A stretch of DNA of 64,000 nt from Sipunculus nudus (lineage: Eukaryota > Annelida > Sipuncula > Golfingiida > Sipunculidae): assembly GCA_026874595.1 (NCBI GenBank), contig CM049307.1, positions 59,840,870-59,904,869 of the forward strand. Direction: 5' to 3'. Shown here in pieces: positions 10,901 through 25,470 of this stretch. Positions within the stretch are counted from its first letter, which is position 1; every line of letters begins with the position of its first letter. Position numbers and translations under genes: made by a program. The notes below the pieces were generated by a model. The model saw only the letters and a program-made list of their open reading frames with translations, ran no database searches and was not told the origin of the DNA.

Positions 10901-13900
10901 ATGATTGAGCTGCAAGATCATATTCTGGCTAGGAATAAAGGAACATGAAAAAAAATCTCAAGACATGTACTCATTTTGGCACAGGATGTTATCTGCACGA
11001 ATCAGACAGGATGTCCATCTGCACCCAAGTGAACAACTGAACATGTGCCTCCCTGACCTAGCCTTGACCTTTTTCTGAGGTCAGCCAGCAGAACTTGTAT
11101 CGAGTGATAAGGTACATTTGCATAGCTTACATATGAACATTAAAAAAAGTAAATAAGAGTATCTTCTTAATTTCATCTCTTACTTGCTCAGTTCAACTGG
11201 AACCACAGAGTACAGAATGAACACCTGGGATTCATGTACCCCAAGAGAGCCCCCCATCACAATTTATGTTTAGCCTGAATGACAAGTATATGATTGTATT
11301 TGTTTTAAGAGACCACACTGTTAAAGTTAACTCTAAAATAATGTTTTCTTCCCTGTTCCACAGAGCATCTTTAAAATGATCAAGCCAATGACTAGCTCAG
11401 ACATGTTTGCATAAGTAATTAGCCATGCTTGTATCCAGGCAACCATGCACTAAGTTCACCTGTGGCCAATTGTGTTGACTATACAAATTAACCTTGTCAC
11501 ATCTGAAATCAATAATTCAACCATTAGTTAAGATGGATTTTGTTACTTAAAAATATTTGCAAGTGCAATTCATTCACTGCAGAAATCTTATAAATGGCTT
11601 TGCATATGTATGAGGCTGACCTAAATTATCATCGAGAGGGGCCATATCAAAAGCCCCATGTGTAGAAATTCCTCATGTGGTGATGGATCAATGACCCAAT
11701 TTATACATACCCAAGACATGTAAAACACCCTTCACATCACAGAGAATGACCACACTTCCTCCAAACCCTGTTTTTTATTCTCATAATCATATGTAACTTG
11801 TAGTGTACACATCATCTGGTTTGGCATTTATGATAATGGACCTTACAAGGCTGAGGCACATGGCAGCCATCTTGTATTGCTCAGAGAACCAGAAACCAAT
11901 ACTGAATTAAAGCACATTTTCCTGTAAATTGTGCATACTTTGTGGGATATAAAAGAATTAATGAAAATAAATTATAAAATTCTCATCATTAACCCCATTA
12001 TTAAAACCAACAATTTTTTTATTCATATCTGTGTGTGATCAACCTTTCCCATTTTTTACTGTATTTTTTTACAACGAGAAAAGTCTCTTCTTATTAATCA
12101 AGTTGGATCTCTGTAAAAAGTTCTTTAATCCAATAGAACAATTCTAGGGTAAAAATAAAGGTATGCTGGTAAGACCACTGATCTTCATTTTACACGACTG
12201 TAGTTTGGCAGTGGCCCAAATGCATCTGGTATCACAGAGTGCAATGAACACTCACGTTGATTCTCTTAAACACTCTAAAACCATACTCTTAAACACTCTG
12301 AAAACATACTAACCAACCATTTATAACCAAAGAGATGGGCATCATGACCTAAAAGAATGAGTCATCGGCAGGGGTTGAAATGCAGGAGGGGTGTTGTAGG
12401 AACTGGAATTAGCTTAATGGGGGTCTAATTGTACAGACAGTGTTTTAGTTCGGAAGTACTAAAGTGACCACGGATAGTGAGGCTATTCATTTCAGTTTAT
12501 GGACAGCAATTTAAGCATGGCCTACACATTCTCCTGAAGTGCCATGGCCATAGTTTCAAGGCCACACTGGACCCTGGTAGATATTTGTACAAAATAATTT
12601 CAAATGCTCTATTATATACAATGGATGAAGGAAATCAGCAAGTTGGTCATGTAATATACAACTCTGTGTAATTGTAACACTGCATTGCTCTGAAATCCTT
12701 ACGAAAATTACTTCACTGCTATCCATTTTAGCCCTGCTCTCTTTGTGTTGCGGCAGGGCTGAGCTATTAATAGAACCAATGGGCACACTCTCTCCTGGTC
12801 ACATGACTTAATCAATTCCAAGTGTGTCAGGCAAGCAATGTTGAGCACTATGGCTGATCAAGGTTCTGCATGATGCCCTACCCTGGCACTCTGCCAAGAT
12901 TCTCACCGCAAGAAAAAGAGACCCACACTAGAATGGAGGCTTGCTCAGTTACTCATTTAATCTTCAAATTCACATTAAGCTTTATCACAAGCCCCTGTCT
13001 GTAAAAGAGTAGGGGTAAAATCATCTGGCCAGCTGGTGGGCATCAATTAAACCCTGACGTTATTTCTAAATTAATTACCAAATGACTGCAAATTTAAAGG
13101 GGTTAATTTTTTGGCAGTAAAACTGTAAACTGATTCTGTTATCCCACGTTTTCTGTAATGAGTATAAACCAGTCATTAAACAGCAAGACATAATTTTTTT
13201 AATTAAAAAAAATTACAAATGAACAAGTCCACATTTTGCAAGATTAAAAGAAGCCAGTTACTTAGTCTAGAAATTAGAATCTGCTTATCAGACACTGATT
13301 TTGTTTGATTTTATTATTTTTCAGATAGGCCTGCCATGTTTTAGGGTACCCATTTTTTTTTAATAAAGACAATATCTGATAAAAGCATCTAATGACATTC
13401 CATTATAGAAGTAGTGTAAAAAAATTAAGGCTGTTGAAGAATATTTAAGCTTCTAATAAATGATGAAATAATATTTCATACAAGATTTTACAGCCTAACA
13501 GGCTACTCCATTTTCCTGGTCTCTCCTTCTGAGACACCAAAGGCCGCTCCTTCATTTGTCGAGACCTTGGATAACAACAGATTTGGTCCTCATTTATAAA
13601 TGGATTCTCCTTACATTGTAATCATGCCAATCATAAACAAAGTAAAGCACCAGTTGCACCAAGATTGGTATCCACTCTCCCACAGTGGACAGACAAGGCA
13701 ATATTTCATCTTATGCACACTTAAAGACAGGCGGAGCCCGAATGATTACTCAAGATTCATAAGAATTAATGAAGTATTACAAGGAATTCTCAGATTGGAG
13801 GACTTGCACAACATGTGGTGTCGGATAACATGTAGTACAGACTGCAGTAGAAATGTAATCCAGGCCCCCCTAATAAACCTCAGTCAATTTAACTGTTCAT

Positions 13901-16900
13901 CCCTGAAATTGACGGAAAGAAAATGGCAAGCTGAGCAGGATGACAAGATCTTGGGCCCACTAGAGGCATATATGTTGTTTCACATCCAACACTGATCATG
14001 ATACATGTATACAAAATAAGTCTTCAACTCTTGTATCAACAACAACACCACTGGTGGTACCAACAAATGGTTCATAATCACCATGATTCTGCCCCTAAGT
14101 CACCATTGTTGATACCGTACTATACTATGCTGAGATCCTGACAGTGTTTAGCATGCAGCAGTGCTGTAATCACTCAAGACCATGCTGTTAATGATGTGAC
14201 ATGGAACATGTGCTACACTGGATATCATGCCGGAGTAATCCTATCATCTTAAATGATATCACAGTGCTGAGTCACCTAATGCCCAAGGTTAATTAATGCA
14301 TTTTGTAGGCTGTTGTGAAATGGGCCTTCAGAAACCAGAGGTGTCAAACAAAATGTATACTTTCCAACTACCTATTAAAATGTCCACTTGAATGAACTTA
14401 CACCTAAAACACTGGAAGGCAGACATACTAGTACCATAGTAAATTTAACCTTCAGAATACCTGATTTTTACACAATTCTAAATGTAGAAATAACCAGATA
14501 CTCCCAGCGGAATGTCAAGTGTCAAATTATCTTTATTTCAAACATGTTGATCTTAAAATACAATCGGACAGTTTTAATACACATTTGAAAAATATGTTTG
14601 CCTATTTAACATTAGATTGATCCTAGATCCATTAATTTAAATTATGCTGACTTTGTGCTTGTTGTACAAAGCTTCAAAATATTATCTATGGAAGACCAGC
14701 TGTGACCAGTTGTACGTTTCAATTATTAAACAACTTGTAGCTGAATATACATATGTTAAATTTATAATATGTTATATAAAACGGTCTTCTCCACAGAAAA
14801 CCCAACTGTGAAATGTGACATAATGAACCAAACCATTTTAACAGGAACATTTGAAATGCCGATAATTGAGTGGTTGGATTTCTTTCTATATTCTCTGTAA
14901 AATTAATTTTCCACTTTAGTGATCAATACATATATAATGAATAGGTGATAATTCAAGTCCCTGGTAAAGTCAGAAACAAACTGAACAGCATTTGATTGGC
15001 TCATCATTTGGAAATAAAATTAATCTATCATCTAGAAATAAATTTTATAAGAAGAATTTGGTTACTGTTCTCTTACAAAGAGATGACTGGCTTGGAATCT
15101 AAACTTTAATACTGTATATGTTGTACTGTATCCTGTACTGTATCGTTTGCAAACTATCATGAATATATCATAATCTGGAAATAATGTATCATTATAGAGG
15201 CCAGCTAATCATAATTTCAATGTAAGAATGACATAAATGAACAGAATAATCCCGATTACTTACAGTTGGATAAAGCTATTTCACCTGACCCTAGGTGTTA
15301 CTTGCAATCACATTAAAAAGTCAGAACCGAAAAGGAAATATGAGAAAACCAAACCAGCCAAATTTTAATACATGGGGACAATTAAATTTTCACATACTTT
15401 ATGTACTGTAATACACCATACAAAAGTTTGACAGTGTACCTGTGCTCGTCACAATTGATATTAAAATCACCTGCAGACATAATTCACTAAAGTAGGTCAA
15501 GGGGCTGTGGGGGGAACAGGTTAATTACTGGTGTATAACAATGAATGCTATATTAGTACCTTCACTGAAGGAATTCTATTGTATTAATGTCAACAAGGAA
15601 CCAACTTGTGAAATATATACAACTGGAGGGTTTCATATTTGTGATGTTTGCAACAGGGATATTATCAAGAAAATAAAACCTTTGAAAGTTACTTCATTAT
15701 TACAGACCATTTATAAAGGTAGCAAAATTTGCATCTGATGGTTTGGTTTTCCATACATACAGCAATGAATTCTAAAGATGGATGTAATAAATACTGCTCA
15801 CTAGACAAACCAATTCATGATACAGGATGGTGATACGCAAATCGGTTTGCGAACCTTGTCTTGTAAAATTCATTGACAGGAATAGAAAAAAATACCCCAC
15901 TGCACATTGATTAATGTGAGTTTTGACAAGTAGCCCCAGTGTTCTGGATGTCCTGGACCTCCTGACTCCAGACAGGAAGCCAGGGACTACCAGCTTTTAC
16001 CCTGTATCACTAAGGACACATCAAATTACAGAATTTTGGATCAAGTTCATTCTATTCAGATATTTTTTTATTTATTCTTTTCTATTTTAAATGCTTAATT
16101 AAGGTTTCTCAAAAGATTCATGAACTGACGATACTGCAGTAGGCTAATATTTGTGCTAGGATTTCATGCATAGATCGAGAACTCTTGAGAGCTTGGACAT
16201 TCGTTACAGCCATAATAAATAATGACATATCTTTAATATTTGCCTTTAATTATAAACTGATACTATGACATGATCAAATGTTTTATATATACATATGGTA
16301 CTGACAAGTATGAAAAAAAGTTTCCACCTGTTTGATGTTTAGTTGTTAAAATTATCATGACATTGGATGCATATTAAAACCAAGGAAAATTTTCCAGTCC
16401 TTGTCTATTGCCTGTGACAATATCATTCATGTAATAAATAATACACTGTGAACTTTTCTGTGTAGCGACGTGCAAAAATGGATCCCTTGCAAAAAAGATT
16501 ATGTTAAATTGTAAATGTCACTTAGCACTTATGAACACCAAAGAATATTATACTGCACAGAGTAATTAAACCATCGCCAGTGTCTGAATGGACTTGAAAA
16601 ATGCTTGGGAAGATATTGTATCATTCTGATTCTGGTCCAATATTGAAAATGTAGTATGCATTACAGACACCATTTGTCCTAAAATTCTCACAGTACTTGT
16701 ACTTCTAAATTGAATGACAACACACATACATTATCATGAATTCATCAAATGGAAAATTATATCAACTGAATGCACACTGAACTGACTGAAGTAAACATAT
16801 CTGTATAAATTACATAAATACAAAATTTCATAAATTTATGATAGGTAAAATTTATACATTTCTAAAATGTACAATTAAAGAAATCAACATATAATATTAT

Positions 16901-19298
16901 GCATTTATATCAAATTTAGTATTATCTTATTGAGAATTAAAATTTAATTCAGAGAAGATACCATCTCACAGGAAACTGTTTGGCAACATACTGTCTGATG
17001 TAAAACTGAAAAAGGATATCTTGTATTTGACTCTATGACTCCAGTCTAGCTCCAGATCTCATAAAATCAATGGAAAAAAATCAAGGTGACAGTGCTTGAC
17101 AATAACTGAACAAATATCAAGATTATATTGGAAAACATGACCACCTGGTTCATAACAAATGAAAAGGGTTATCTGACGAGGCACCCAAAATAAATCACTC
17201 ACAGATGTTCACACTCGGACCCCAAGTCATGTAAGCTTCATTGAAATACATGAAAATGACCTCCAAATATTTGTGGATACACACATTATCCTTATTAACC
17301 AAAAACAATATTCTTTGCTTCAACATACTGGGTTAATAATGGTTGAGGTTCAGATTGTTACCACACCTAGAACTGCACCTGAGCAAACTACAGAGTTCCT
17401 GTGCTTTCCAAATGCTCCTCTGGCTCATAGCCAACTAATACTTCCTTTAAACCTCATATAAATTATTCAAAAGGCACTGTGGAATAATATGTGCTAAAAT
17501 AAAATCTGATGATTTGGACAGATGAAGTACCATTGCCAAACTGCACCATCCCTGTACAATCAGTCTAAAGATAACTGTTTAAATTGCCATTTGTATCAAT
17601 GACATCTGATCAATTATTCCAATCACTTTCAAAGGTGTAGCTAGCTAAAGATATCTATCAAGAGACATCACAGTAAATTTTGTATGACCCTGCATAACCA
17701 TCAAGGCAGCCATTACAATATTACTTAAAGAACCTTTAAATATTTCTTTCTGAATGCCTTGTCTGTTCAAAATATGTGAGAAATTGCTCAGGAATTTTTC
17801 AATCTTGCTCAGCAAAGGCCTCTACGTATGTGAAGTTTCACCATACAGCCAGAAAAACAAACCCAGGCAACAGCTCAGAATTCCTAGGGTGAAAACAGCT
17901 TTTAAATCTTGGGAAATAACACCCATCCAAAAATCAACCCCATTCTAGATTGACTGCATATTAAGACCTTGCAATCTTTTAAATATATGAGAACTGAGAT
18001 ATATGACAATTTACATGCTTTCAAAACTGTGCATTATGTCACTATGGTTATTTCCATAAATTAAACTTGAAATATTCTTGCAATAACTTCACTGTTACGC
18101 TAGTTTGAAAAATTAATATTCAGAAACAGCTAATTTTTAAAACTGCTGGGTGCTCATGAATCTTTGTCCATATTTAATCAACAACAAAAATAACCTTGCC
18201 CTTGTAAAATGCTGAAAGTCTGATATACAATATGGATAACATTTTTAAATCTAGAACATTTCATATTTTACAGACTATCTCCGAAGCATTGGCCACATTT
18301 TTTCAGGTATTTTCATTGATTCACATATTTTTTCTCTAAAGGTTAAACTGACCATTAAAACACAAGTTGCATTTAAGCAAGCCTGTGGCCACATCTTATT
18401 TCAGGTCCCCTATTGACCATGGCATGGACAGAACTGAAGAAACTGTTGTATGGAAATAAAGACTGAGGATTAATTTAAACACAGAGTTGTAGAGGTTTCC
18501 AAAATGATCATAATCTAAAATTTCTTGAGACATATCTGAAAGTTTTATATGGAAATCAATGACATTATTCAGAAGAGCAAGCTATTTGCTTGGTAATAAA
18601 GAACTGGATTTAGGGGCTGGTTGCTTTAGTTTTGGGGGAGATCTTTATCAAAATGGTTGAAACCAAATTGAAACCTTTTCTCTGTTGTCCATCCAATATC
18701 TTCAAAAGTTTTCACTGGATTACATTTTAATGCTTAGGCTGGGGTAAGGAGAAGCGAAACACATATCTTAAAATGGATCAACTGGGGTTTTTTTTTTTTT
18801 GTAATAATACACCATGCAATGTTTTACAGTTTGTCCACAAATTATCACCACTTAAAAGTTTGAAATGTTATTTATCAATTTTTGGGAACAATATTTATGT
18901 TTCTGGATCAGTCCTGACAATGGTATTAACAGGGAAATACACCCCCTAATCCCCCGGTTCAAATTGATGCAGATATGTATGACACAATGTTCTTTCTTTC
19001 GAGACCTTACAAAATTCAATACTTGTCAACACTGGATGCAGACTTTAATTTGCGCAGAGCCGACTTTAAGTTGAAGTTTAACAGGTCATTTCCACTTGTC
19101 CATTTTGTTTCATAGCCACCGATGGTCAGACCAAGAACCAAGAATTGCTGGACTTGTTGCATCTTGGATCCATTTGCCAAATCAAATTCCAACTTTGACA
19201 TAATTTCTTGCAGTTTTCACTGACCTGTTACTTTATCCATTTATTTGTTGGCCTCCTGTGTACAAATTGTTCAAAAGATGTCTGCAAAAAGGAAGAAC
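7918..19298. other. Long CpG-poor intron, no gene seen
   Basis: AT-rich sequence with very few CG dinucleotides, as expected of a methylated gene body in a mosaically methylated invertebrate genome. The longest open frame (13600-13995, plus, 131 codons) shows no motif, no splice support and an ordinary base composition, so I treat it as chance. A fragment with GGTGGCACCACC at 9502-9513 is probably a relic of family A. A short direct repeat TTATGTAATGTTGGTC lies near 10290-10320. Confidence 0.5.
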
Positions 19299-19331
<33 letters not shown>

Positions 19332-19332
19332 C
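19299..19332. repeat. (TA)n microsatellite
   Basis: Alternating TA with one interruption. Confidence 0.95.
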
Positions 19333-19499
19333 AGAGCTGTCAATTGGTGGTTATAGTATGCTCATCAACACCATGTGTAGAACACTTGACACATTCACCT
19401 GAACTGAATTTCTTGCTGCCTGGACACGGGTAATGATATCACACAACGGGGCTGTTACAACACATTCAAAAACTCCATTTTGGCAAGAAATCCAAGCAC

Positions 19500-19910
19500 T
19501 AGTGGTGGTCAAGTTTATTGTTATATTGATGATTGGTCCTGTTCTTACATAATTGATTGAATCAATTGTATATTTGTGTAATTGATCACAGAAGATTATG
19601 TAAGCACATCCAAAGAAGTGATATGATCCCCCCCCCCCCCCCAAATTTTTATTCTGTCAGTCTGTCAAGAGTTATAAGAAAGACAGGGCATACACTGAAC
19701 TGCATTCACATTTTTTGTGCAACAAATAAAGTGTCTCATAACCGAGCCACTATCTTGACCTTTCAGTGTGATGTAGATGTTAAACTGAATTTACTGTCAA
19801 TATTTTTGGTATAATTCTATACAGCATATTTCATGGTAATATAGATGGTACATAAAATAAATCGTACATAAAATAAATGATTAACAATGGATCATCCAGC
19901 ATTTTTCTTT
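19500..19910. repeat. Diverged relative of the hAT-like MITE at 33137-33572
   Basis: It shares ATATTGATGATTGGT, ATTGATTGAAT, TTGATCACA and GGTACATAAAATAAATC in the same order with the 33-kb copy. A C15 run (19628-19642) interrupts it. The ends are not defined. Confidence 0.4.
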
Positions 19911-20152
19911 CCATCAGCGAAAATTAATTCACAACAGATTCCTACAATTACCAAGCACAATGATTCACTACAGAAATATCACCAGTCTGTGAATATGTTG
20001 GAAAACCTTATTTACGCACTTGACATATAAAAATAGAACAGAAAATAAATATAACAAGGCCTAAAGGCTTAATGCAAATCTGTGCAGTGGGACATACATA
20101 AGGTATAATGGTCCATGCTGGACAGTTACTTTTTAGGTACATGTGTGACATG

Positions 20153-20158
<6 letters not shown>

Positions 20159-20230
<72 letters not shown>
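20159..20230. repeat. (TA)n microsatellite, about 35 units, inside A2
   Basis: A pure TA run. The equivalent site in A1 (near 1238) has only CATATATATGA, so the run expanded in A2 or contracted in A1. Confidence 0.95.
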
Positions 20231-20236
<6 letters not shown>

Positions 20237-20334
20237 AAGTACTAAACATTTTGAACCCGAGTCCAAGCACCAATTACAAAAATGTGACTTAAAACGTCAC
20301 TGCAGAAATAATGGCATGGGTGTACACAACACAA

Positions 20335-20760
20335 AATGATTGTAGGTGGTGCCATCAGCCTTGTGCGAGAAAGTAATCGAAAATGTAAGGACATGCAAAA
20401 TTTCAGGCAGATACTTTTAAATCACTCTTGGGCTAAGTGCACAGCTGCATGAAACAATTGTAGGTGGTGCCACAAGTCTTGTAATTAACAATTTAACTAT
20501 CAGAGATGTATCAACATACATACTTTCAAGCTGATATGTAAAATCACTCCTAACAAAATTTGAAGAACATATACTGTGCTAAAATGATTGTAGGTGGCGC
20601 CACCAGTCTTGTATACAATGAAGCTATCTAAGATGTATACTAGTGCCTAATTTCCGGATGAAATATCAAATCCCACCTAATAAAAATAAGCAGGGACATA
20701 CACTGTGCAAAAATCATTGTAGGTAGCGACACCAATCTAGTGAACGAGATAGCCTTCAAA
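20335..20760. repeat. Tandem array of about 125-bp units with GGTGGCGCCACC motif
   Basis: Four units, each opening with ATTGTAGGTGGYGCCAYCAG and ending with a CACTGTGCAAAAAT-like phrase. The palindrome has decayed to different extents in each. Confidence 0.65.
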
Positions 20761-22177
20761 GATGCATGGACAAGTCACAATGCCAGGCCAATACATCAAA
20801 CTTCTCTTGAGTCATGTGCACTGGGCTAACCAAGCTCAAGTGAGGAAGGCAGTTGCCCTGAGTGAACTGAAACGAATTGCTAACTGCAGCTACTGCACTG
20901 AGTGAACTCTTGACCTGTACCTGGTTGCACTGAGTGAACTCTTGACCTATTGCCAAATATAATACAGTTGGCAGTCCTTTTATTGTTGAAGATCCAATAA
21001 TTCTTCCAAAAATTATTAAAGTAAACTTAAACAAAGGCCCTTAAGAATTATTTTTGTGCAATTTTACAGAAGTTGAAAGAACCGTTTTGCAGAAGAAGAC
21101 TACTGCCTCCCTCAGTTTGAAATAGGCTTACTAATGGCCACAAGACCAACTTCAGCTTTCTATGACTCAACTTTCTATGAAATCAACTGAAATTACCCCA
21201 GGATAATTTCTTGTGAAAAATTAAACTACTCCGTTCAAATAACTGTTTAATTATGAAACATTTTATGCTCGAAAGGGCTAAAATTATCAGGTTTTTACCC
21301 CTTATGAATAGGTCAATATGGATGGCGCCATGAAAATTACAATTTCAAATACGAGTCATGTGACCAACATTTGCACATAACTTGGTGATGCTCGCTCCTG
21401 TTATTTCTGAGATTATGTTAGTATGCTTTCTTGCCCAAATGACAAACTTCAATATCCTGTATCTCATCCAAAGATGATCAAACCATAACCATTTGAACAA
21501 ACTTGACAAGGCTCATCTCTCGGATCATTTCTGTGAAATATTGAAAATTTGGCTGAATGATTTCAGAGAAGAAGATTTCAAGGTTATCAAGCTTTTACCC
21601 CATAAAATGTAAGCTGATGCAGGTGGCGCCACAAAAAGCTCAATACCACAACATTTGATATGTAACAGACTTTTGCATAAAATTTGGGGATGCTAGCTGC
21701 TATTCCTAAGAAATTATGGGTTAATGTACTGATGACTGATGACTCCTGTACAAAAAAGTTGGTTCAGGTTGCACCACCAATACCTCAATTTCAAATATGA
21801 CTCATGTGACCAACATTTGCATAAAATTTGTTGATAATGGCTTCAGCCATTTGTGAAACTGTAATTTTAGTATGTTTTTTTTTTTAAATTACAAAGTTAA
21901 GCTTCCTGTAAATCCTCCAAAATTCACCAAACTGGAACCATTTGAACAATCTTGATCAATCTGGCTGGACAGTTTCAGAGATAAAGATTCTTAAAGGTTT
22001 TTTAGCTTTCCCCCTAATAAATCTAGGAAAATGTAGATCGCAAAATCCTATAATTTTTTTTATGAATGATTTTCTGCATAAAAATTGGTGATGCTAGCTC
22101 CTGCAATTTGTCAGATACTATGGGTTAACATATAGACAATGCCACACCATCGCATAAGCTCACATGTTCATTAAAAA

Positions 22178-24400
22178 TCTTTTACATTACTGAACTTTAT
22201 GTAATATTTGGTATCCCTTACTTTGCTGTCTTCATTGGGTCTGGGTAAAAGCCATATACATTGGCACTGTACAAACTAATTTGTACAGCACATACACATT
22301 ATTAAACATGCAGTATGCTTATCTGGTTCTGAGTTTGCAATGAATTATATGAGACAAAAGATTTGCAAACTAATTTGCGCATTGTCATGTCACATTGTGA
22401 ATCTTTTTGGCTTGTGAGTAAGAGTTGCCTCAGGGGATACACATCTCTATCATGACATATAACCTGAACCATAACTTGAGTTCTTTATTAAGTTTATTTT
22501 CAGCACATATTCATGAAAAAGGTGTAAATATCTTTCTACTCTTTTTGAGGATCATTATTCATGTTAAAGTATAGCAGTTAAAACCAAACGTTTTACGTTT
22601 AAAACATAGCTGACCTGAATATCAAATGTGTGGCCATCATATTAATCCTTGGTAGGCAATGTACACTTGTACACTTTCCTGTGTGTCCATCAAAGGGTGG
22701 AACCTACACATGTTGAATAGTGGCTCATAATCTAAGGCAAGACAGGCAAAATTCAGCTTGCAAGCTTTCTTCTTTAAGGGTATGAATAGGTTATTACAAA
22801 TTTAATTTTGAACAGAAAACTGCATGGAAGGCACCATACAGAAGTTCAGAACTATATGGAATATAGTCTGTAACAACAGCTGTGTCCAAGTAGCTCTTTA
22901 TACCCCTTTCCCACTGCAAATGCAAACTGGTTTCAAAATGTTTTGAATGCACATTAAAGCATACACACAGCATTCCACAAGCGTTTTCAAACCGCTTTGG
23001 CCAGATAATGCAAAAACCATTTGACTGAACTCTGTGATGTCATTTTTATTGAACAAAAGCTCTCCAGGGCAGTATAGTCTAGCTGCATTGGAATGAGAAC
23101 CTGGCAGGCCATCATAAAGAATTCAACAGATTTTCTATACGATCATTATTTGTTGTCTCTATACTTAACAGTATTTCTTCCGAAACATTGGAAGAAAGTG
23201 GAGGAAATGGGGTTTCCTCCACTTTATTCCAGAAGTAATGGATGAAAGTGGAATTTAGTGGACAGTAAAAGCCTGATACACAAAAATTCAAAACAGATAT
23301 TTGAACTATTTTCATTTCTTTTGAATAAAATTAAACAATATGACTTTTAATCAATGTACAGGAACAATGCTATGATTAATTAAAATATTATTATGTCAGT
23401 TTTATTCTAATAGTATTGTCAAAATTGCAGCTGATGGATGTGTATAAGTATGGAGTGTTGTGTATTATGTGTTGACATGTTAATTAACAAAAGATTCTTG
23501 TTTAAATGTCTACCTGTATTCACATGAGGGTTAGAGGAAGTTTTCTGTATTTGTAACTAGTTCTTACCTAATTTTTGTCACTCAGCTTTATTACTTTTGT
23601 ATGATAGAGAATTACAGATTGATATACTACAATTTTCTCATCTTGTATCTCTAATGGGAAGTACATAGCTGCCAAGGTTTATGCAGTGCAGCATACTAAC
23701 AAAGTAACTTATGTAATCTAAATAGTATACAAACTGCACTTCCTACAAATATTACACAATATCTTGCTTGTGTATGACTTATCAATATCCTGTGTGATAT
23801 TACACTTTGATTGATCAGTGATAACCAGCTGAACTTAAAATTATCACTCATTTAAATGTAGGCATCTCTCCCTGTAAGTTCTGTTGTTAAACACAGTGGA
23901 GTACAATTAATACCTATCAGTAATCTACATCTAACTTACCACGAAGCATGCAATAGCAAAATACCAATTGTGTAGCTCTGCAAACACCTAGTCTATTCCT
24001 GACCTTGTTGTGAATTATGTCAAAACTAGAAAATACCTAGAAAATATGAGAAACCCTTTCTCTGTACTGCTTGGTAATAATATGTTTCAACAAAGAGCAG
24101 TTTTACCATTTGATTCGTATGGTGGATGAAACCCTGTTAATTATGACATGGCTTCCTCATACCCTGCCTCTCTGTGCAGTCAAGGGTAAATGGAGTGAAG
24201 CTGCACTTTTTAAGGTAATCATTGCATGGTCCACTGGACTGAAACCATGAGTGCATTGATTTTGAATTATGTCACCTGAACTGTCAAACTAAAAACTACA
24301 TGAGGCATATTGTCTTACTAAATTAAAATAATAGTCATACATTCTAAGAAAACACTGCAGTAACTTTATATTAAAATAGACCTTTAAATTTGCAAATAAG
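22178..24400. other. CpG-poor intron continuation
   Basis: No gene seen. It holds a perfect 13-bp inverted repeat at 23195-23207 / 23213-23225. Confidence 0.4.
23195..23225. repeat. Perfect 13-bp inverted repeat, 5-base loop
   Basis: The arms are AAAGTGGAGGAAA and TTTCCTCCACTTT around TGGGG. The stem is too short for a typical animal microRNA precursor. Confidence 0.8.
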
Positions 24401-25326
24401 ATAGAACAGATTATGTTTAAGGCAAAACCGATGGAGCGTATGCAGATAAACATGAACCAAATATACGTTAAAATGTTCATAAAAATATTACGAAAAAAAG
24501 ATGATTACATTTAAATTTAAATGTGTAAATAAACTTATGACTGTTATATATATTTTTTTCATGCATCCCTTAGTTTTTTGTCTATATAACTATCAATACT
24601 CATTGCACAGATGCAAATAATTTGTAAAGTGTTTTAAACTGCTGACCATGGAATCAAACTATCCACCTGAAATGAATACTAGTAATATGAATGTATTTAT
24701 AAATAAATACATTTTGAACCACTGATAGGCATTGAATTAGAAGGCAACAGGTGAGCAAGTTGACAGTGTCATTTGATTGTATTATGATTGTAACAAATTA
24801 CCAATTAAAGCGTGTCAGAAACTTTACAGTGACATGCCATCTTAATGTAACAAGAGACAGGGTGTTGTCATGCACCTTAAATGGATCGAACCATTTCTTT
24901 GTGTTAGCACATAAACACAATAAATAAATCAAAGGAAAACAAAAAATAAACACGATTGTTTGATGTACACAATAGTTCTCCTGCAGAGGACCCCTATTCA
25001 AATGAAGGTCACGTGACTTCTCATGCGGGACCGTCTCTACGATGCGATCCCGTCAACATGCACCTAAAACACGAAATTATGCACACCATGCACGAGAAAC
25101 TGTTACGATTTTACCAGACACGGGTGTGGGGCTTGGAGGAGTAACTAATGACCCTAACAAATAATCTTTTGTTGCCTCAAGAGGCTGGTATTTAACAGAA
25201 ACGCCATATGCAAATGAGCTGCAGCGCTATGTTATCGGGCCCGACAGGACCAAGCCAGGGTCAACGAGTGCACGCTGAATTGATTTTGTTGTGCTTGGCA
25301 CAAAAAGTGAAATAACGCCTGCTTAC

Positions 25327-25470
25327 CTGCACTAAATGATAGCCCCTTCAGCTTCTGTCACTGTATCCACTCTCAGACTGTCAACGCTGAACTGTCGGCA
25401 CGTCAAATATGGCCGACACGTCGGCCGCCAAATGCAGTGTGCATGCGTATGCAAATTAATCACGTGATCG
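25327..25470 (-). promoter_or_regulatory. Candidate promoter and non-coding first exon of the ATF7IP-like gene
   Basis: On the minus strand there is an octamer ATTTGCAT (25456-25449), an E-box CACGTG (25466-25461) and a YY1-type GGCCATATTTG (about 25415-25405). These are followed by an exon-like stretch ending in the strong donor GTGCAG|GTAAGC (exon end 25327). The site coincides with the change from CpG-poor DNA on the left to CpG-containing DNA on the right. The next acceptor I can support on this strand is that of the large exon at 7917, whose ATG is 16 bases in, so this would be a 5' UTR exon followed by an intron of about 17.4 kb. The arrangement is inferred; transcripts are needed to confirm it. 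Confidence 0.4.

Larger units (their letters stand above)
20054..22177 (-). mobile_element. Helentron-like element A2
   Basis: On the minus strand it starts TTTTTAATGAACATGTGAGC (a mutated A start) and ends at ...AAGCCTTTAGGCCTTGT (20054). The order of internal blocks matches A1: TTCAGAGAAGAAGATTT units, TGAGTGAACTCTTGACCTG repeats, array units with GGTGGYGCCAYC (perfect at 20593-20604; variants at 20344, 20461 and 21622), then a microsatellite next to the 3' end. Ends and interior are more diverged than in A1. Confidence 0.6.

Noticed and set aside
13600-13995. 131-codon plus-strand open frame
   Set aside because: No domain, no splice or promoter support, and intron-like composition.
20008-20339. 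Open frames made of Ile-Tyr repeats
   Set aside because: They are translations of the (TA)n microsatellite; the same applies at 19.3, 29.1, 30.2, 38.3 and 39.9 kb.
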